From contig JAEEYY010000133.1 of the NCBI GenBank assembly GCA_016288355.1, forward strand, positions 1-23,945: a stretch of DNA of 23,945 nt, given 5' to 3'. The notes under the pieces were generated by a model, which was not told the DNA's origin, searched no databases, and worked only from the letters and a program-made list of their open reading frames with translations. This document shows positions 7,165 to 15,094 of this stretch, in pieces. The position numbers and the translations under genes are program-made. Source of the stretch: Synergistes sp. (GTDB lineage: Bacteria > Synergistota > Synergistia > Synergistales > Synergistaceae). Every line of letters begins with the position of its first letter. Within the stretch, counting starts at the first letter, position 1.

Positions 7165-7999
7165 CTTTCACAAGTTCTTCCGAGACCGTCATGCCGGCGG
7201 CCGCAAGCGCGGAAAGAAAAACGTCCTTTTCCTTCTCAAGCATCCCGGAGAATATCGCAAGGCCGCTTCCGCCTATAACGGCGGGAACGTCTTTAAGCAT
7301 TGAAGTGAGCGGATCCAGAAGAATGTTTGCGGTCAGGATGTCCGCTTCATGCCCGAAATCTTTCAGCAGATCGCCGACGGCAAGATCCGTCACGGACGGT
7401 TCGATCTCATTAAGCGCAAGATTCTTGCGCACTTCTTCTATGACGGTGGGGTCGATGTCCCTCGCATATGCAAACCCGGCACCCATTTTGAGCGCCGCAA
7501 TCGTAAGTATGCCGGAGCCAGTGCCTATGTCGGCTGTGACGTCTCCTTTTTTTATATACTTTTCAAGCAGCTCCAGCGCTATCTGAGTGCTCTCATGGTA
7601 GCCTGTGCCGAACGCGCTTCCCGGATTAATATAAAGGGGCGTCCTGCCCGCCGGCTCGTTTCCTTTATGCCATGGAGCCAGCACTGTAAGGTTCCTGCCG
7701 ACAGGAAGCGGAGGAAAAGCCTCTTCGACAGCGACATGCCAGGGCTGGTTTTCTATCTTTCCCCAGTCCTCGATCTCCACGCCCGGAAATTCTTTCATCG
7801 CGGCGGCAAGTTTCCCGCGCCATACGCTTATATCTTCACTGTTTCTGTAATATATGCGCAGGCGCAGGATGCCGCTTGGCAGTTCCTGCATCTCTGTGCC
7901 TATGCTGCCTGATATATCCGCGATGGAAAACAGATTGTCCTCCTGGGACGCATCTGCTTTTATCGTTATATACCACCAGTAATTGTCGTCCTTCTGCAT
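7127..7999 (-). CDS. prmA: Ribosomal protein L11 methyltransferase PrmA
   Basis: S-adenosylmethionine-dependent trimethylation of ribosomal protein L11. The 290-residue protein has a divergent N-terminal substrate-recognition domain (to about 90) and the catalytic domain with PGSAFGTGYHEST (126-138), the SAM loop DIGTGSGIL (157-165) and ANILLDPL (from about 224), all standard for PrmA. I chose ATG at 7999 because AAAGGGG lies 8 bases upstream; an in-frame ATG at 8044 has no such site. It is the first gene of the prmA-rsmE pair. Confidence 0.95.
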   Translation of the reverse strand: MQKDDNYWWYITIKADASQEDNLFSIADISGSIGTEMQELPSGILRLRIYYRNSEDISVWRGKLAAAMKEFPGVEIEDWGKIENQPWHVAVEEAFPPLPVGRNLTVLAPWHKGNEPAGRTPLYINPGSAFGTGYHESTQIALELLEKYIKKGDVTADIGTGSGILTIAALKMGAGFAYARDIDPTVIEEVRKNLALNEIEPSVTDLAVGDLLKDFGHEADILTANILLDPLTSMLKDVPAVIGGSGLAIFSGMLEKEKDVFLSALAAAGMTVSEELVKGEWWGVAAKTEA

Positions 8000-8065
8000 A
8001 AGCCGGGCCCCTTTCGTGATTCTTTGCAAAAACAGCCGCGTCATGCGCCGCTGCGGTCAGATATT

Positions 8066-8071
8066 ATTATA
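8066..8071 (-). promoter_or_regulatory. Candidate -10 element of prmA-rsmE
   Basis: A perfect TATAAT lies 66 bases before the prmA ATG. No convincing -35 is found at 16-18 bases, so this is only a candidate. Confidence 0.4.
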
Positions 8072-8130
8072 GAACTTTAACGACCCTCCGCCAGTCAGAT
8101 CTGCGCCTTTGAAAAGCAAACTCTGCGGGA

Positions 8131-9363
8131 TCAGTCTGTCTCTTTTCCTGCCATCATAAGCGCGAAGACTTTCGCTTCATTTATGATATGGCTGATCTCG
8201 GCATATTCATTCGGCATATGCGCACAGTCGGCCTCCTGCCCCCACACCGCAGCGGGTATTCCCGCTTTCCTGTAGTAGGCGCCGCAGGTGCCGCCGCCGA
8301 CGCCGGCTGTTTTTATCTCAAGCCCAGGGAATACCCGTGAGATCGCGGCGCGCAGCTCTGAAACGACAGGCGCGTCTTCCGGCGTAGGCGGCGCCGCCTC
8401 AACATACTGCGGGAATTTACAGCTGATCTTCACGCCGTATTTCTGCTGCGCTTTCGCGGTCTCGGCGTCAACGACCTTCCTGACCGCATCAAGAGGTATC
8501 GAAGGCAGCACGCGGCAGTCAAAGCAGAAGATCTCAACTCCGGGAACGGTATTTATATTGGGCACGTTAGGCCCGCGCCGGGTGGGCTCAAAGGTCGAGA
8601 ACGGCGGGTCGAAGAGCGGGTCTTCGTCCGGGAAAGCATCGTGAAGCGCGGCGTCCAGCGATACCGAAAGAGCATTTGCCGCACGGCATGCATTCACACC
8701 CAGATGGGGCTGGCTCCCATGTACCTGGACCCCTTCCACTGTAAACTCCATCCAGCAGATGCTCTTCTCCGCAACTTCGATGATATTGCCTTCTTCAGAG
8801 CCCATATCGGGGACGATCACAAGGTCGTCTTCACGGAAAAGCCCCTCTTTTATAAGATATTTTATCCCGTGAGCGCTGCCGACCTCCTCATCCGCGACAA
8901 AGGCAAGGCAGACTTCGAATTCCGGAGTGACAGCGAGCTCCTTTACCGCGTAAAGTGCGTAAAGCGACGCGACGAGCTCCTGCCCGTTGTCGCTGACGCC
9001 GCGCCCGTATATGCGCCCATCTTTCACCTCCGCGCGGAACGGGTCCGTATTCCACAGAGAAAGTTCTCCCGCCGGCACGACGTCCATATGGGAAACTATC
9101 CACAAACGGCGTTTGCTCCTGCCCGGGAAAGAGATTATTATGTTTGGGCGTTCGCCGCCGTCGGCCGCGGGGTCAGGCGAATTGTATACCTTCACATCAC
9201 TGAAGCCGAGATCTTTTACCTTCTGTAAAATATAGCGGGCTTTGCGCCCCTCGCCTTCGCCTCCGGCTTCAGGGCTTATCGCGGGGAAAGCTGTCATTTC
9301 CGCGAGCGTCTTCAGCATTTCCGGCTCAAGAGCCTCAACTTTGGCAAGAAGCTTTTTCTTCAT
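8131..9363 (-). CDS. M20 family metallopeptidase / amidohydrolase (ArgE/DapE/dipeptidase type)
   Basis: A 410-residue di-zinc hydrolase that probably cleaves a peptide or N-acyl amino acid in the cytoplasm. Metal and catalytic residues are all visible: SHMDVVP with His92 and Asp94, GRGVSDNGQ with Asp125, ADEEVGS with Glu159 and Glu160, PDMGS with Asp186, and AHMPNEY with His382. The dimerisation lid domain begins near residue 200 (VHGSQPHLGVNA). SDNGQ rather than DMKG leans towards the dipeptidase side of the family; the substrate cannot be named. ATG at 9363 is chosen because GAGGTG lies 6 bases upstream. The gene stands alone, with its own promoter and a terminator of the preceding operon before it. 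Confidence 0.9.
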   Translation of the reverse strand: MKKKLLAKVEALEPEMLKTLAEMTAFPAISPEAGGEGEGRKARYILQKVKDLGFSDVKVYNSPDPAADGGERPNIIISFPGRSKRRLWIVSHMDVVPAGELSLWNTDPFRAEVKDGRIYGRGVSDNGQELVASLYALYAVKELAVTPEFEVCLAFVADEEVGSAHGIKYLIKEGLFREDDLVIVPDMGSEEGNIIEVAEKSICWMEFTVEGVQVHGSQPHLGVNACRAANALSVSLDAALHDAFPDEDPLFDPPFSTFEPTRRGPNVPNINTVPGVEIFCFDCRVLPSIPLDAVRKVVDAETAKAQQKYGVKISCKFPQYVEAAPPTPEDAPVVSELRAAISRVFPGLEIKTAGVGGGTCGAYYRKAGIPAAVWGQEADCAHMPNEYAEISHIINEAKVFALMMAGKETD

Positions 9364-9407
9364 CGTGTGCACCTCGTCTCCTGTTATCATGCTTATTGAA
9401 CGCTTTT

Positions 9408-9437
9408 ATTATACCAACTCGAATGACAGAGCCTCAA
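9408..9437 (-). promoter_or_regulatory. Promoter of the M20 peptidase gene
   Basis: TTGAGG (9432-9437), an 18-base spacer and TATAAT (9408-9413) on the minus strand, with TGG just before the -10 forming an extended -10. It lies 44 bases before the chosen ATG. Confidence 0.7.
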
Positions 9438-9485
9438 CAGCCGCGGCGGAAGAAAAACAGTTGTGACGGGCAGGCAGGGGTGAGC

Positions 9486-9524
9486 AAAAAAGGCCGGCGC
9501 ACGGACGTCAGCTCCGCGCGCCGG
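9486..9524 (-). terminator. Terminator after kdnA
   Basis: On the minus strand, CCGGCGC pairs with GCGCCGG, extended by an inner CGGA/TCCG pairing, followed by CC and six T. It closes the kdsB-kdnB-kdnA unit 39 bases after the kdnA stop. Confidence 0.85.
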
Positions 9525-9563
9525 AAAAACGCAAATATGGCTTTCTGTTGTGCCGACCGTGCG

Positions 9564-10748
9564 TCAGCCCCTCAGCGCAGCTTTTGCGCCGGCCTCGAGC
9601 GCTTTTATTATTTTGTCCGTATCTTCGCTGCTCATTCTTATATTAAGGCCGAACATAACCGCACGAGAAAGCTTTTCGTCGGCGCCCGCAAACGCTTCGG
9701 GCAGATATGAGCGCGTCTTCGTTCCGAAAAAGTCTTTTTCACTCATTTCCGCAAGGGCTTTCCAGTGCTTTGCATAATGCCATGTATTATCGGCGATTAT
9801 GCCGCAGCCGCAGCCGGCCTCTTTGGCGGCTGCGCTGAATTCCCTTGCCGCCGCTGCGGTCGGAAGGATAAATACAGCATGTGTGGCTGTATCTCCTTCC
9901 TCATCATGCACAGGACGCGGCTTGAGCCCGAAAGCGACGCCGGCTTCCGTTATTTTCTTTTTTGTGCAGCGCAGAGCCGCGACAGCTTCAGGCATTTTGG
10001 AGAGCGCAACGACGCCGAGCGCACCCTGCACCTCGCTTATGCGGAAATTGACCCCGAAGCCGTACTTTCCCTCCGCACCGCGGTCGTGCTCCTTGCTGTG
10101 GATATGTCCGTGATCGTGGTAGCAGTCCATCGCAAAGTAAACGTCGGGATCGTCGGTGAAGACTACGCCTCCTTCACCTACAGTAAGCGTTTTGTTTGGA
10201 TCAAAGCTCCAGGCGCCGCAGTCGCCTATTCCGCCGAGCGCCCTCCCCTTATAGCTGCCGCCCACTGTCTCGCAGGCGTCTTCCACGACGGGGATACCGT
10301 ACTTTTTGCCAAGGCCTGTAAAAGCATCCATATCTGCCGCAGCACCGAACATATGTACAGGCATTACCGCTTTGGTGCGCGGGGTGATGAGCTTCTCAGC
10401 CGACGCCGCCGAAAGAGATAGCGTGTCGTCTATATCCCCGAACACAGGGACGGCATTGCAGGCGATTATCGCTTCAACGGTCGCTATGAAAGTGAAGGGG
10501 GTGGTGATCACCTCATCGCCGGCTTTTATCCCTATGCCCTTAAGCGCTGTGATGAGAGCGGCGGTTCCGCTCGACACGGCAAGAGCATAACGGGAGCCGG
10601 TTATCTTTTTTGCTGCCGCCTCGAATTCCTCCGCGCGGTAAATTCCTCCGCGCTGCGAATGTGAACCGTATCTGTGTATCATCCTGCGTTCGATAACATC
10701 AGCCACGGCCTTTATCTCTTCTCTGTCAAATATCTCGGTCCCTGCCAC
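9564..10748 (-). CDS. kdnA: DegT/DnrJ/EryC1 family aminotransferase, probable 8-amino-3,8-dideoxy-Kdo synthase KdnA
   Basis: A PLP-dependent sugar aminotransferase of 394 residues. Visible motifs are SSGTAAL (59-65), TTPFTFIAT, VEDACETVGG with Asp157, and SFDPNKTLTVGEGG with the PLP lysine Lys186. Fold type I members of this family transaminate keto or aldehyde sugars from glutamate. Directly upstream lies an iron-type alcohol dehydrogenase, and before that a CMP-Kdo synthetase gene, the same three-gene set as kdnA-kdnB-kdsB of Shewanella oneidensis, where KdnB oxidises C8 of Kdo and KdnA aminates it. Function is thus inferred mostly from context. The start is GTG at 10748 with GGGGAG 9 bases upstream, 6 bases after kdnB. 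Confidence 0.8.
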   Translation of the reverse strand: MAGTEIFDREEIKAVADVIERRMIHRYGSHSQRGGIYRAEEFEAAAKKITGSRYALAVSSGTAALITALKGIGIKAGDEVITTPFTFIATVEAIIACNAVPVFGDIDDTLSLSAASAEKLITPRTKAVMPVHMFGAAADMDAFTGLGKKYGIPVVEDACETVGGSYKGRALGGIGDCGAWSFDPNKTLTVGEGGVVFTDDPDVYFAMDCYHDHGHIHSKEHDRGAEGKYGFGVNFRISEVQGALGVVALSKMPEAVAALRCTKKKITEAGVAFGLKPRPVHDEEGDTATHAVFILPTAAAAREFSAAAKEAGCGCGIIADNTWHYAKHWKALAEMSEKDFFGTKTRSYLPEAFAGADEKLSRAVMFGLNIRMSSEDTDKIIKALEAGAKAALRG

Positions 10749-10754
10749 TTTTGA

Positions 10755-11873
10755 TCACTCCCCGACGATTCTTCTGTATATATCTTCTATATAGCTTTTT
10801 GTCGCCCTTGCACGCCACTCTTCCCCGAAACAGCTGAGCCACAGCTTGTCCATGCCGAGAGCAGTGGCGGTCATCCTGTCAATTTTTTCGGCGGTGACGC
10901 CGTATTCCGACGCCTTTGGAACGGAAAAGCCGTTGGCTTCGAGAAACCTCATCGTCTCCGCGCGCTCTTTTGGGTAAATATCCTCCAGTGCGCATATCGA
11001 AATAGTTACCGCTACGCTGTGGGGCAGATGCGGGGCGCTGTTGCTCAGGCCGTATGATATCGCATGCGCGGCCCCCACCCTGCCTGCAACAGAACTGCTG
11101 CCCCCGAGCAGAGAGGCGGCCGCCGATTTTATCGCAGCAGGCATACTGTAGTGCGTCAGATCCTGAGAAAGTACGGAGCGCGCGATCTCAAGCCCCTCTT
11201 TGGAATCGGCCCTGGCCGCCGCGCAGCTGGTTTTGCTTGCCGTTATCTCGCAGTGATGGAAATAGCAGTCCATCATCGTAAAAAAACGGTTGAAGTGCGG
11301 CGCTCCCTCCGAAAGCTGCGGATCGATGACCGTCACCTCCGGCTGGACATAGGGGTTGTTTATGCCAAGTTTTTTCTCGGGGCCGCGAAGCACCGCTATC
11401 GGCGTTATCTCGGCGCCGGTGCCGTTCAGGGCCGGCATCGTCCAAATATCCGCTCCCTTGTTCATAACAAGGTCGAAGCCCTGATAGCATTGAGCCGGTC
11501 TCGGATTGGCAAGGCATATAGCTGTCGCTTTCGCAAGATCCATTGCAGCGCCCCCGCCCACTCCGACCATCGTATCCGGTATTTCAGATCTTTTAAGAAG
11601 TTCAGAGCGCAGCGCATCTACATCCTGCGTACGGGGCTCGGAAAAAGATGCGTCAAATTCAAAAATATCATCCTGCTCAAAAAGCGCGGAAAAACGCGGC
11701 TGCGCCTTAAGCGCGGAGTCCAAAACAAAAAACGCTTTTTTTTCTCTTTCTTTAAGCATCGAAAGCAGCGTACCCACCCCGTCGTCTGAAAAAACTACGT
11801 CGGCAGGCACGCTGACATTCCAGAACGGCTTCATTTCGGTAAATTCTTTTATGTTTTCGGCGATCTTCAGCAT
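10755..11873 (-). CDS. kdnB: Iron-containing alcohol dehydrogenase family, probable Kdo 8-oxidase KdnB
   Basis: A 372-residue protein of the group III, metal-dependent alcohol dehydrogenase family. The nucleotide-binding motif is VGVGGGAAMDLAK (103-115). The metal ligands fit the family pattern: Asp202 and His206 in MDCYFHHCE, His270 in GAAHAIS and His285 in LPHSV. The neighbourhood (kdsB before, a sugar aminotransferase 6 bases after) points to oxidation of the Kdo C8 hydroxyl to the aldehyde as the first step towards Kdo8N. A general alcohol dehydrogenase role is unlikely but possible. GGAG lies 7 bases before the ATG. The 126-base gap to kdsB holds a weak wobble-paired hairpin before a T run, but I see no promoter. 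Confidence 0.82.
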   Translation of the reverse strand: MLKIAENIKEFTEMKPFWNVSVPADVVFSDDGVGTLLSMLKEREKKAFFVLDSALKAQPRFSALFEQDDIFEFDASFSEPRTQDVDALRSELLKRSEIPDTMVGVGGGAAMDLAKATAICLANPRPAQCYQGFDLVMNKGADIWTMPALNGTGAEITPIAVLRGPEKKLGINNPYVQPEVTVIDPQLSEGAPHFNRFFTMMDCYFHHCEITASKTSCAAARADSKEGLEIARSVLSQDLTHYSMPAAIKSAAASLLGGSSSVAGRVGAAHAISYGLSNSAPHLPHSVAVTISICALEDIYPKERAETMRFLEANGFSVPKASEYGVTAEKIDRMTATALGMDKLWLSCFGEEWRARATKSYIEDIYRRIVGE

Positions 11874-11999
11874 TATTCTTCTCCGTTTCTTTAAAAAAGC
11901 ACTTTTGCGCCCTTGCTGATCTCATCTTCTGGATGTGGATATGCGTTTTTACGGTATCCTTTTAAAACGCAGAATGCTTCCCCCGGAAATATCAGGATG

Positions 12000-12725
12000 T
12001 CAGAGGCCTGAAGAATAATATTTTTCGATCTTTGCCAGGTCTTCGGGAGTGTCTATTTCTATAGTATCGCGCAGCGCCTCGACGCATTTTATCGAGCTGC
12101 CGCTTTCTATGACCCTGAGCATTTCAAGGCTTTCTGTTTTTTCAAGCGGGGTCTGCTCCATCGCGGCAAATTCAAAAAGAAAATCCCGGCGCCAGCCGTA
12201 AGGTCCGATATGCTTATACCATACGCCTCCCTTTTCGCTTAAACGGGGTATCGGAGAACGGCTGAAATACATCGCGCGTTTTCTATTGTCAAAAACCGCT
12301 TTTACGATGTTTTCGGAACAAATTTCTTCCTCTTTTTCGATCCTCTTAACCAGAAGAGCCAGTTTGACCGAACTGTCAGCGGCCAGCGCTTCCACGAGAG
12401 GATCTATCATATCGGCGCCCACGAGAGGATCGTCCACCTGGACATTAAGGACAAACTCGGATTCTACCCGCTTTGCGACATACGCTACACGGTCGCCGCC
12501 GCTCGGCAGCTCCGACGGAGTCATGAAGGCCTCTCCGCCTGCTCTGCGCACGGCTTCCGCTATACGTTCGTCATCAACAGCCACTATTACCCGGTCCACT
12601 GAGGAACAGGCGCGGACATTATCAAGCACTCTCACTACCAAAGGGATTCCGGCGATCAGAGCAAGCGGCTTGCCGGGCAGCCTTGTACTGGAATATCTGG
12701 CTGGGATCACTGCAAGGGTTTTCAT
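12000..12725 (-). CDS. kdsB: 3-deoxy-manno-octulosonate (or Kdo8N) cytidylyltransferase KdsB
   Basis: Activates Kdo-type sugars with CTP for transfer to lipid A. The 241-residue protein starts MKTLAVIPARYSSTRLPGKP, the CTP-binding N-terminus of KdsB, and keeps HIGPYGWRRDFL, LEMLRVIESG and EIDTPEDL with the metal-binding Asp225. The usual QGDEP reads QVDDP (96-100): the metal-binding Asp98 is kept but two neighbours differ. Beside kdnB and kdnA its natural substrate is probably Kdo8N, as known for the Shewanella enzyme. ATG at 12725 is used because GGAGGG lies 8 bases upstream and the family begins here; a longer in-frame start at 12743 is less likely. Confidence 0.92.
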   Translation of the reverse strand: MKTLAVIPARYSSTRLPGKPLALIAGIPLVVRVLDNVRACSSVDRVIVAVDDERIAEAVRRAGGEAFMTPSELPSGGDRVAYVAKRVESEFVLNVQVDDPLVGADMIDPLVEALAADSSVKLALLVKRIEKEEEICSENIVKAVFDNRKRAMYFSRSPIPRLSEKGGVWYKHIGPYGWRRDFLFEFAAMEQTPLEKTESLEMLRVIESGSSIKCVEALRDTIEIDTPEDLAKIEKYYSSGL

Positions 12726-12810
12726 CCCTCTAACCCTCCTCACACGGCGCCTATGCAGTGTATGGCCGCGTACGCGGCTTTCTCGGCTGCCGATTTTTGG
12801 TTAGATGCAG

Positions 12811-12839
12811 AGAGTACACCCAAATTTTCTTTTTGTCAA
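12811..12839 (-). promoter_or_regulatory. Promoter of kdsB-kdnB-kdnA
   Basis: A perfect -35 TTGACA (12834-12839) and a poor -10 TACTCT (12811-12816), 17 bases apart. The transcript leader would be about 80 bases and contains a perfect 14-bp palindrome, GCCGCGTACGCGGC (12765-12778), of unknown role. The rest of the gap 12726-12905 shows no gene. Confidence 0.5.
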
Positions 12840-12905
12840 ATTTTTCTGACGCTTTTCCCTGCTGCCGATTTACGGTACGGAGCCGCCTGCCGCCGGCAAA
12901 GAGAC

Positions 12906-12940
12906 AAAAAGCGCGGCGGGACCTTCCGGTCCCGCCGCGC
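12906..12940 (-). terminator. Terminator after the small secreted protein gene
   Basis: A perfect 13-bp stem, GCGCGGCGGGACC (12911-12923) with GGTCCCGCCGCGC (12928-12940), and a TTCC loop on the plus strand (GGAA as read on the minus strand), followed by five T on the minus strand. It isolates the gene at 12965-13327 from kdsB. Confidence 0.9.
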
Positions 12941-12964
12941 AGTTTTATAATTCATTATACGCGG

Positions 12965-13327
12965 TTACCTGCTCTCAAGCTGGTATATCGTCCAGCGCAG
13001 GGATTCGGCATTTTTACAGAGCTTGTGATCGCCCTTCAGATAGAGGTTGTGAAAGACGGCTTCGCCGCCCGCTTCTATTACTGTCTTTTCGATATAGAAA
13101 TCTCCAAGCTCTTTCCGCCGCGGGCCGATAAACGTTACCGCGGCATTGAACACCACCGCTTTATCGCCTGTGTTGCGAAGCACTATGGTTACGCCGTTCT
13201 CTGTGACTTTTAGCCCCGAATATCTTATCGGGTCGCCTTCCGGAACGTATCCTTTCTTGCTGAAAGCCGCAAAAGAGGCGGTCGCAAAACAGAGTATTAT
13301 CAAAACAGCCGCAATTATTTTTCTCAT
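12965..13327 (-). CDS. Small secreted protein of unknown function
   Basis: I do not recognise this family. The 120-residue protein opens with a signal peptide: MRK, a hydrophobic stretch (about 4-17) and a cleavage-like ATASFAAF near residue 20. There is no lipobox cysteine next to the cleavage site, so export to the periplasm or beyond is likely. The mature part of about 100 residues alternates beta-type segments (GVTIVLRNTG, AVVFNAAVTFIG, GGEAVFHNLYL), which suggests a small beta-sandwich; it contains one cysteine (CKNAESLRW). GGAGG lies 7 bases before the ATG. The gene has its own terminator and a 118-base gap before it, with TATATT-type -10 candidates but no clear -35, so it may be a single-gene unit. 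Confidence 0.8.
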   Translation of the reverse strand: MRKIIAAVLIILCFATASFAAFSKKGYVPEGDPIRYSGLKVTENGVTIVLRNTGDKAVVFNAAVTFIGPRRKELGDFYIEKTVIEAGGEAVFHNLYLKGDHKLCKNAESLRWTIYQLESR

Positions 13328-13445
13328 ACTAAAACCTCCGCAGCAGATAGCTTTATTGCCTTAATAATATACAGAACTTTTTCCGGTATTGCGCAGGATA
13401 CTCTTAAAAGCCGTTCAGATGCTGATATGCAAAGGCGGACGCCTG

Positions 13446-14402
13446 TTATTTTGTGTCGGACACAGTGCCGTCTGAGCGATAGTATTTTGTCATAGGCTTC
13501 GCCGCCGTACCCGCCCGGGCTTCGGCTCCGCCGCCCCAGGATATCAGGGTCTTTGCGGGGTTTCCGTATCTTACGCGCAGGGGCTCGGTACCGTCCGGCG
13601 AAAACGAGCGTACTTCGTCTTTTTTCATAAGGCCTTCAAAGAGCACCTTGTTCCCCGTGGAAAATTTTATCCAGATCACGCCGTCTGCTCTCACTGTCAG
13701 TTCCGGCACAGCGGCGCTGCCCTGACCGGCCGGCTGTGCGGCAGGCAGTCCCTGCTGTTCCGCATTGTCCGAAGCTTTTGCCGCCGGTTCTTTGCCGTCC
13801 ATCCACCCGAGGTCGATCGAAGACCCCGGCGACGCCGGCGCTTTATCCAAAGAGGGAAGTATCTCAGCGGAAACGTCCTTCGAGGCATCTTCTATGACAG
13901 CGGCTGTACCGCCGTCAAGCGGGGTCGTTGCGTCCTTTGCTATCTCTCCGCGGTAGCGAAGCGTTACCCATGCGGCTGCGGCGATCGAAAGCAGCATGAC
14001 GGCAAAGATAAAGATACGCAGCAAAGGACGGCGGCGGTACGCCGTCTCCCTTTCCACGCCCGAGCGAACTATCTCTTCGCCGTTTGACGCGCTTTTTGTG
14101 CTGTTTATGCTTTTCAGAAGCGGGTCATAACGGGCCCAGAGATCGTCTGCTTTGAGATATTCGCAGTACTGCTTTATAAAACTCCGGCAGAACGGTCCTT
14201 TGGGTATGATCTCTGTCCTGCCTTCTTCTATGGCTTCGATATATTTTTTCTGTATCTTTATTGCGGCACGGACGTCTTCAAATGTCAGTCCCTGCGCTTC
14301 TCTCAGCTTGCGGAGCTTGTCTCCGAGTTCCGCGGCAGCTTCCTGTACACTGTTTTCGTTGTTTTCCGTCTGTGCGGCACCAAATTCGACCGCCATGCGC
14401 AT
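13446..14402 (-). CDS. RodZ-like helix-turn-helix membrane protein with C-terminal DUF4115 domain
   Basis: A 318-residue bitopic protein. An N-terminal XRE-type helix-turn-helix (about 25-90, with LREAQGLTFEDVRAAIKIQ and GPFCRSFIKQYCEYL) is followed by a basic segment, one transmembrane helix (about 128-148), an Ala/Pro/Asp-rich linker, and a beta-rich domain (about 232-300, VIWIKFSTGNKVLFEG) like that of RodZ. RodZ anchors MreB to the membrane for rod shape; that role here is inferred from architecture. The ATG at 14402 overlaps the rpe stop by one base (TAATG); an ATG two codons later at 14396 lies better placed behind AAGGGGG. It is the last gene of the rsmB-PASTA-rpe run. Confidence 0.85.
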   Translation of the reverse strand: MRMAVEFGAAQTENNENSVQEAAAELGDKLRKLREAQGLTFEDVRAAIKIQKKYIEAIEEGRTEIIPKGPFCRSFIKQYCEYLKADDLWARYDPLLKSINSTKSASNGEEIVRSGVERETAYRRRPLLRIFIFAVMLLSIAAAAWVTLRYRGEIAKDATTPLDGGTAAVIEDASKDVSAEILPSLDKAPASPGSSIDLGWMDGKEPAAKASDNAEQQGLPAAQPAGQGSAAVPELTVRADGVIWIKFSTGNKVLFEGLMKKDEVRSFSPDGTEPLRVRYGNPAKTLISWGGGAEARAGTAAKPMTKYYRSDGTVSDTK

Positions 14403-15094
14403 TACCCCCTTCCGGACAGTATTCGCATCTCCTTAATAACAGCAGCCGGCGAAGCCTGCCGGAAAACAGCGCTTCCGGCGACAGCCACATCACAGCCTGC
14501 GGCTGAGACCTGCGCTATATTCTTCGGCCCGATGCCGCCGTCCATTTCGATCAGATAACCATAACCGCGGCTGGCGCGCAGTTCAGAGAATATGCGCGTC
14601 TTTTCAAGGGTCTCGGAGATGAACGACTGCCCGCCGTAGCCCGGGTTGACCGACATCACAAGCAGCAGATCGGCCATATAAAGGACCGGCGTCAGCAGTT
14701 CTTTTGACGTCCCCGGGTTTATCGCGGCTCCCGCATAGATCCCCGCGTCTTTAAGCCTCTGCAGCACACGGTGAAGATGCTTTGTGGCTTCGGCGTGGAC
14801 CGTTATCAGAGATGCTCCGGCGGCTATGAACATATCGAGAAAATCTTCCGCCGGCTCCACCATTATATGCACGTCCAGAAAAGCGTCTGCGTATCTTTTG
14901 CGCAGGGCCCTGACCAGATCCGGGCCATAGGAAAGATTCGGCACGAAGTGTCCGTCCATGATATCGACATGCAGCCAGTCAGCCTCTCCGCCGAGCCGCG
15001 CTATATCGCCTTCTATGTTGAGGACATCAGCCGACAGCAGCGACGGAGCTATCAGAATGTTTTTATCTTTCTTTAGTTGTAGCGGTCCTGCCAT
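14402..15094 (-). CDS. rpe: Ribulose-phosphate 3-epimerase
   Basis: Interconverts ribulose 5-phosphate and xylulose 5-phosphate in the pentose phosphate pathway. The 230-residue TIM barrel shows IAPSLLSAD, LHVDIMDGHFVPN with His42 and Asp44, DVHIMVEPAE with His76, MSVNPGYGGQSFI for phosphate binding and EMDGGI with the second catalytic Asp185. About ten residues precede the usual start of the family, caused by a 22-base overlap with the end of the PASTA gene; GGTGA lies 6 bases before the ATG. The association with rsmB and a PASTA protein is a conserved neighbourhood. Confidence 0.97.
   Translation of the reverse strand: MAGPLQLKKDKNILIAPSLLSADVLNIEGDIARLGGEADWLHVDIMDGHFVPNLSYGPDLVRALRKRYADAFLDVHIMVEPAEDFLDMFIAAGASLITVHAEATKHLHRVLQRLKDAGIYAGAAINPGTSKELLTPVLYMADLLLVMSVNPGYGGQSFISETLEKTRIFSELRASRGYGYLIEMDGGIGPKNIAQVSAAGCDVAVAGSAVFRQASPAAVIKEMRILSGRG

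Noticed and set aside
6454..7278. 274-residue open frame on the plus strand
   Set aside because: Antisense to rsmE and the end of prmA, whose family motifs are clear; no motif of its own.
11874..11999. Terminator between kdsB and kdnB
   Set aside because: A stem with several G-T pairs and an AAAA loop precedes six T, but it is weak, and the pathway logic favours co-transcription.
12726..12905. Possible tRNA or small RNA in the gap before kdsB
   Set aside because: There is no T-loop sequence or cloverleaf pairing; the palindromes there are short, and the gap is explained by a promoter and leader.
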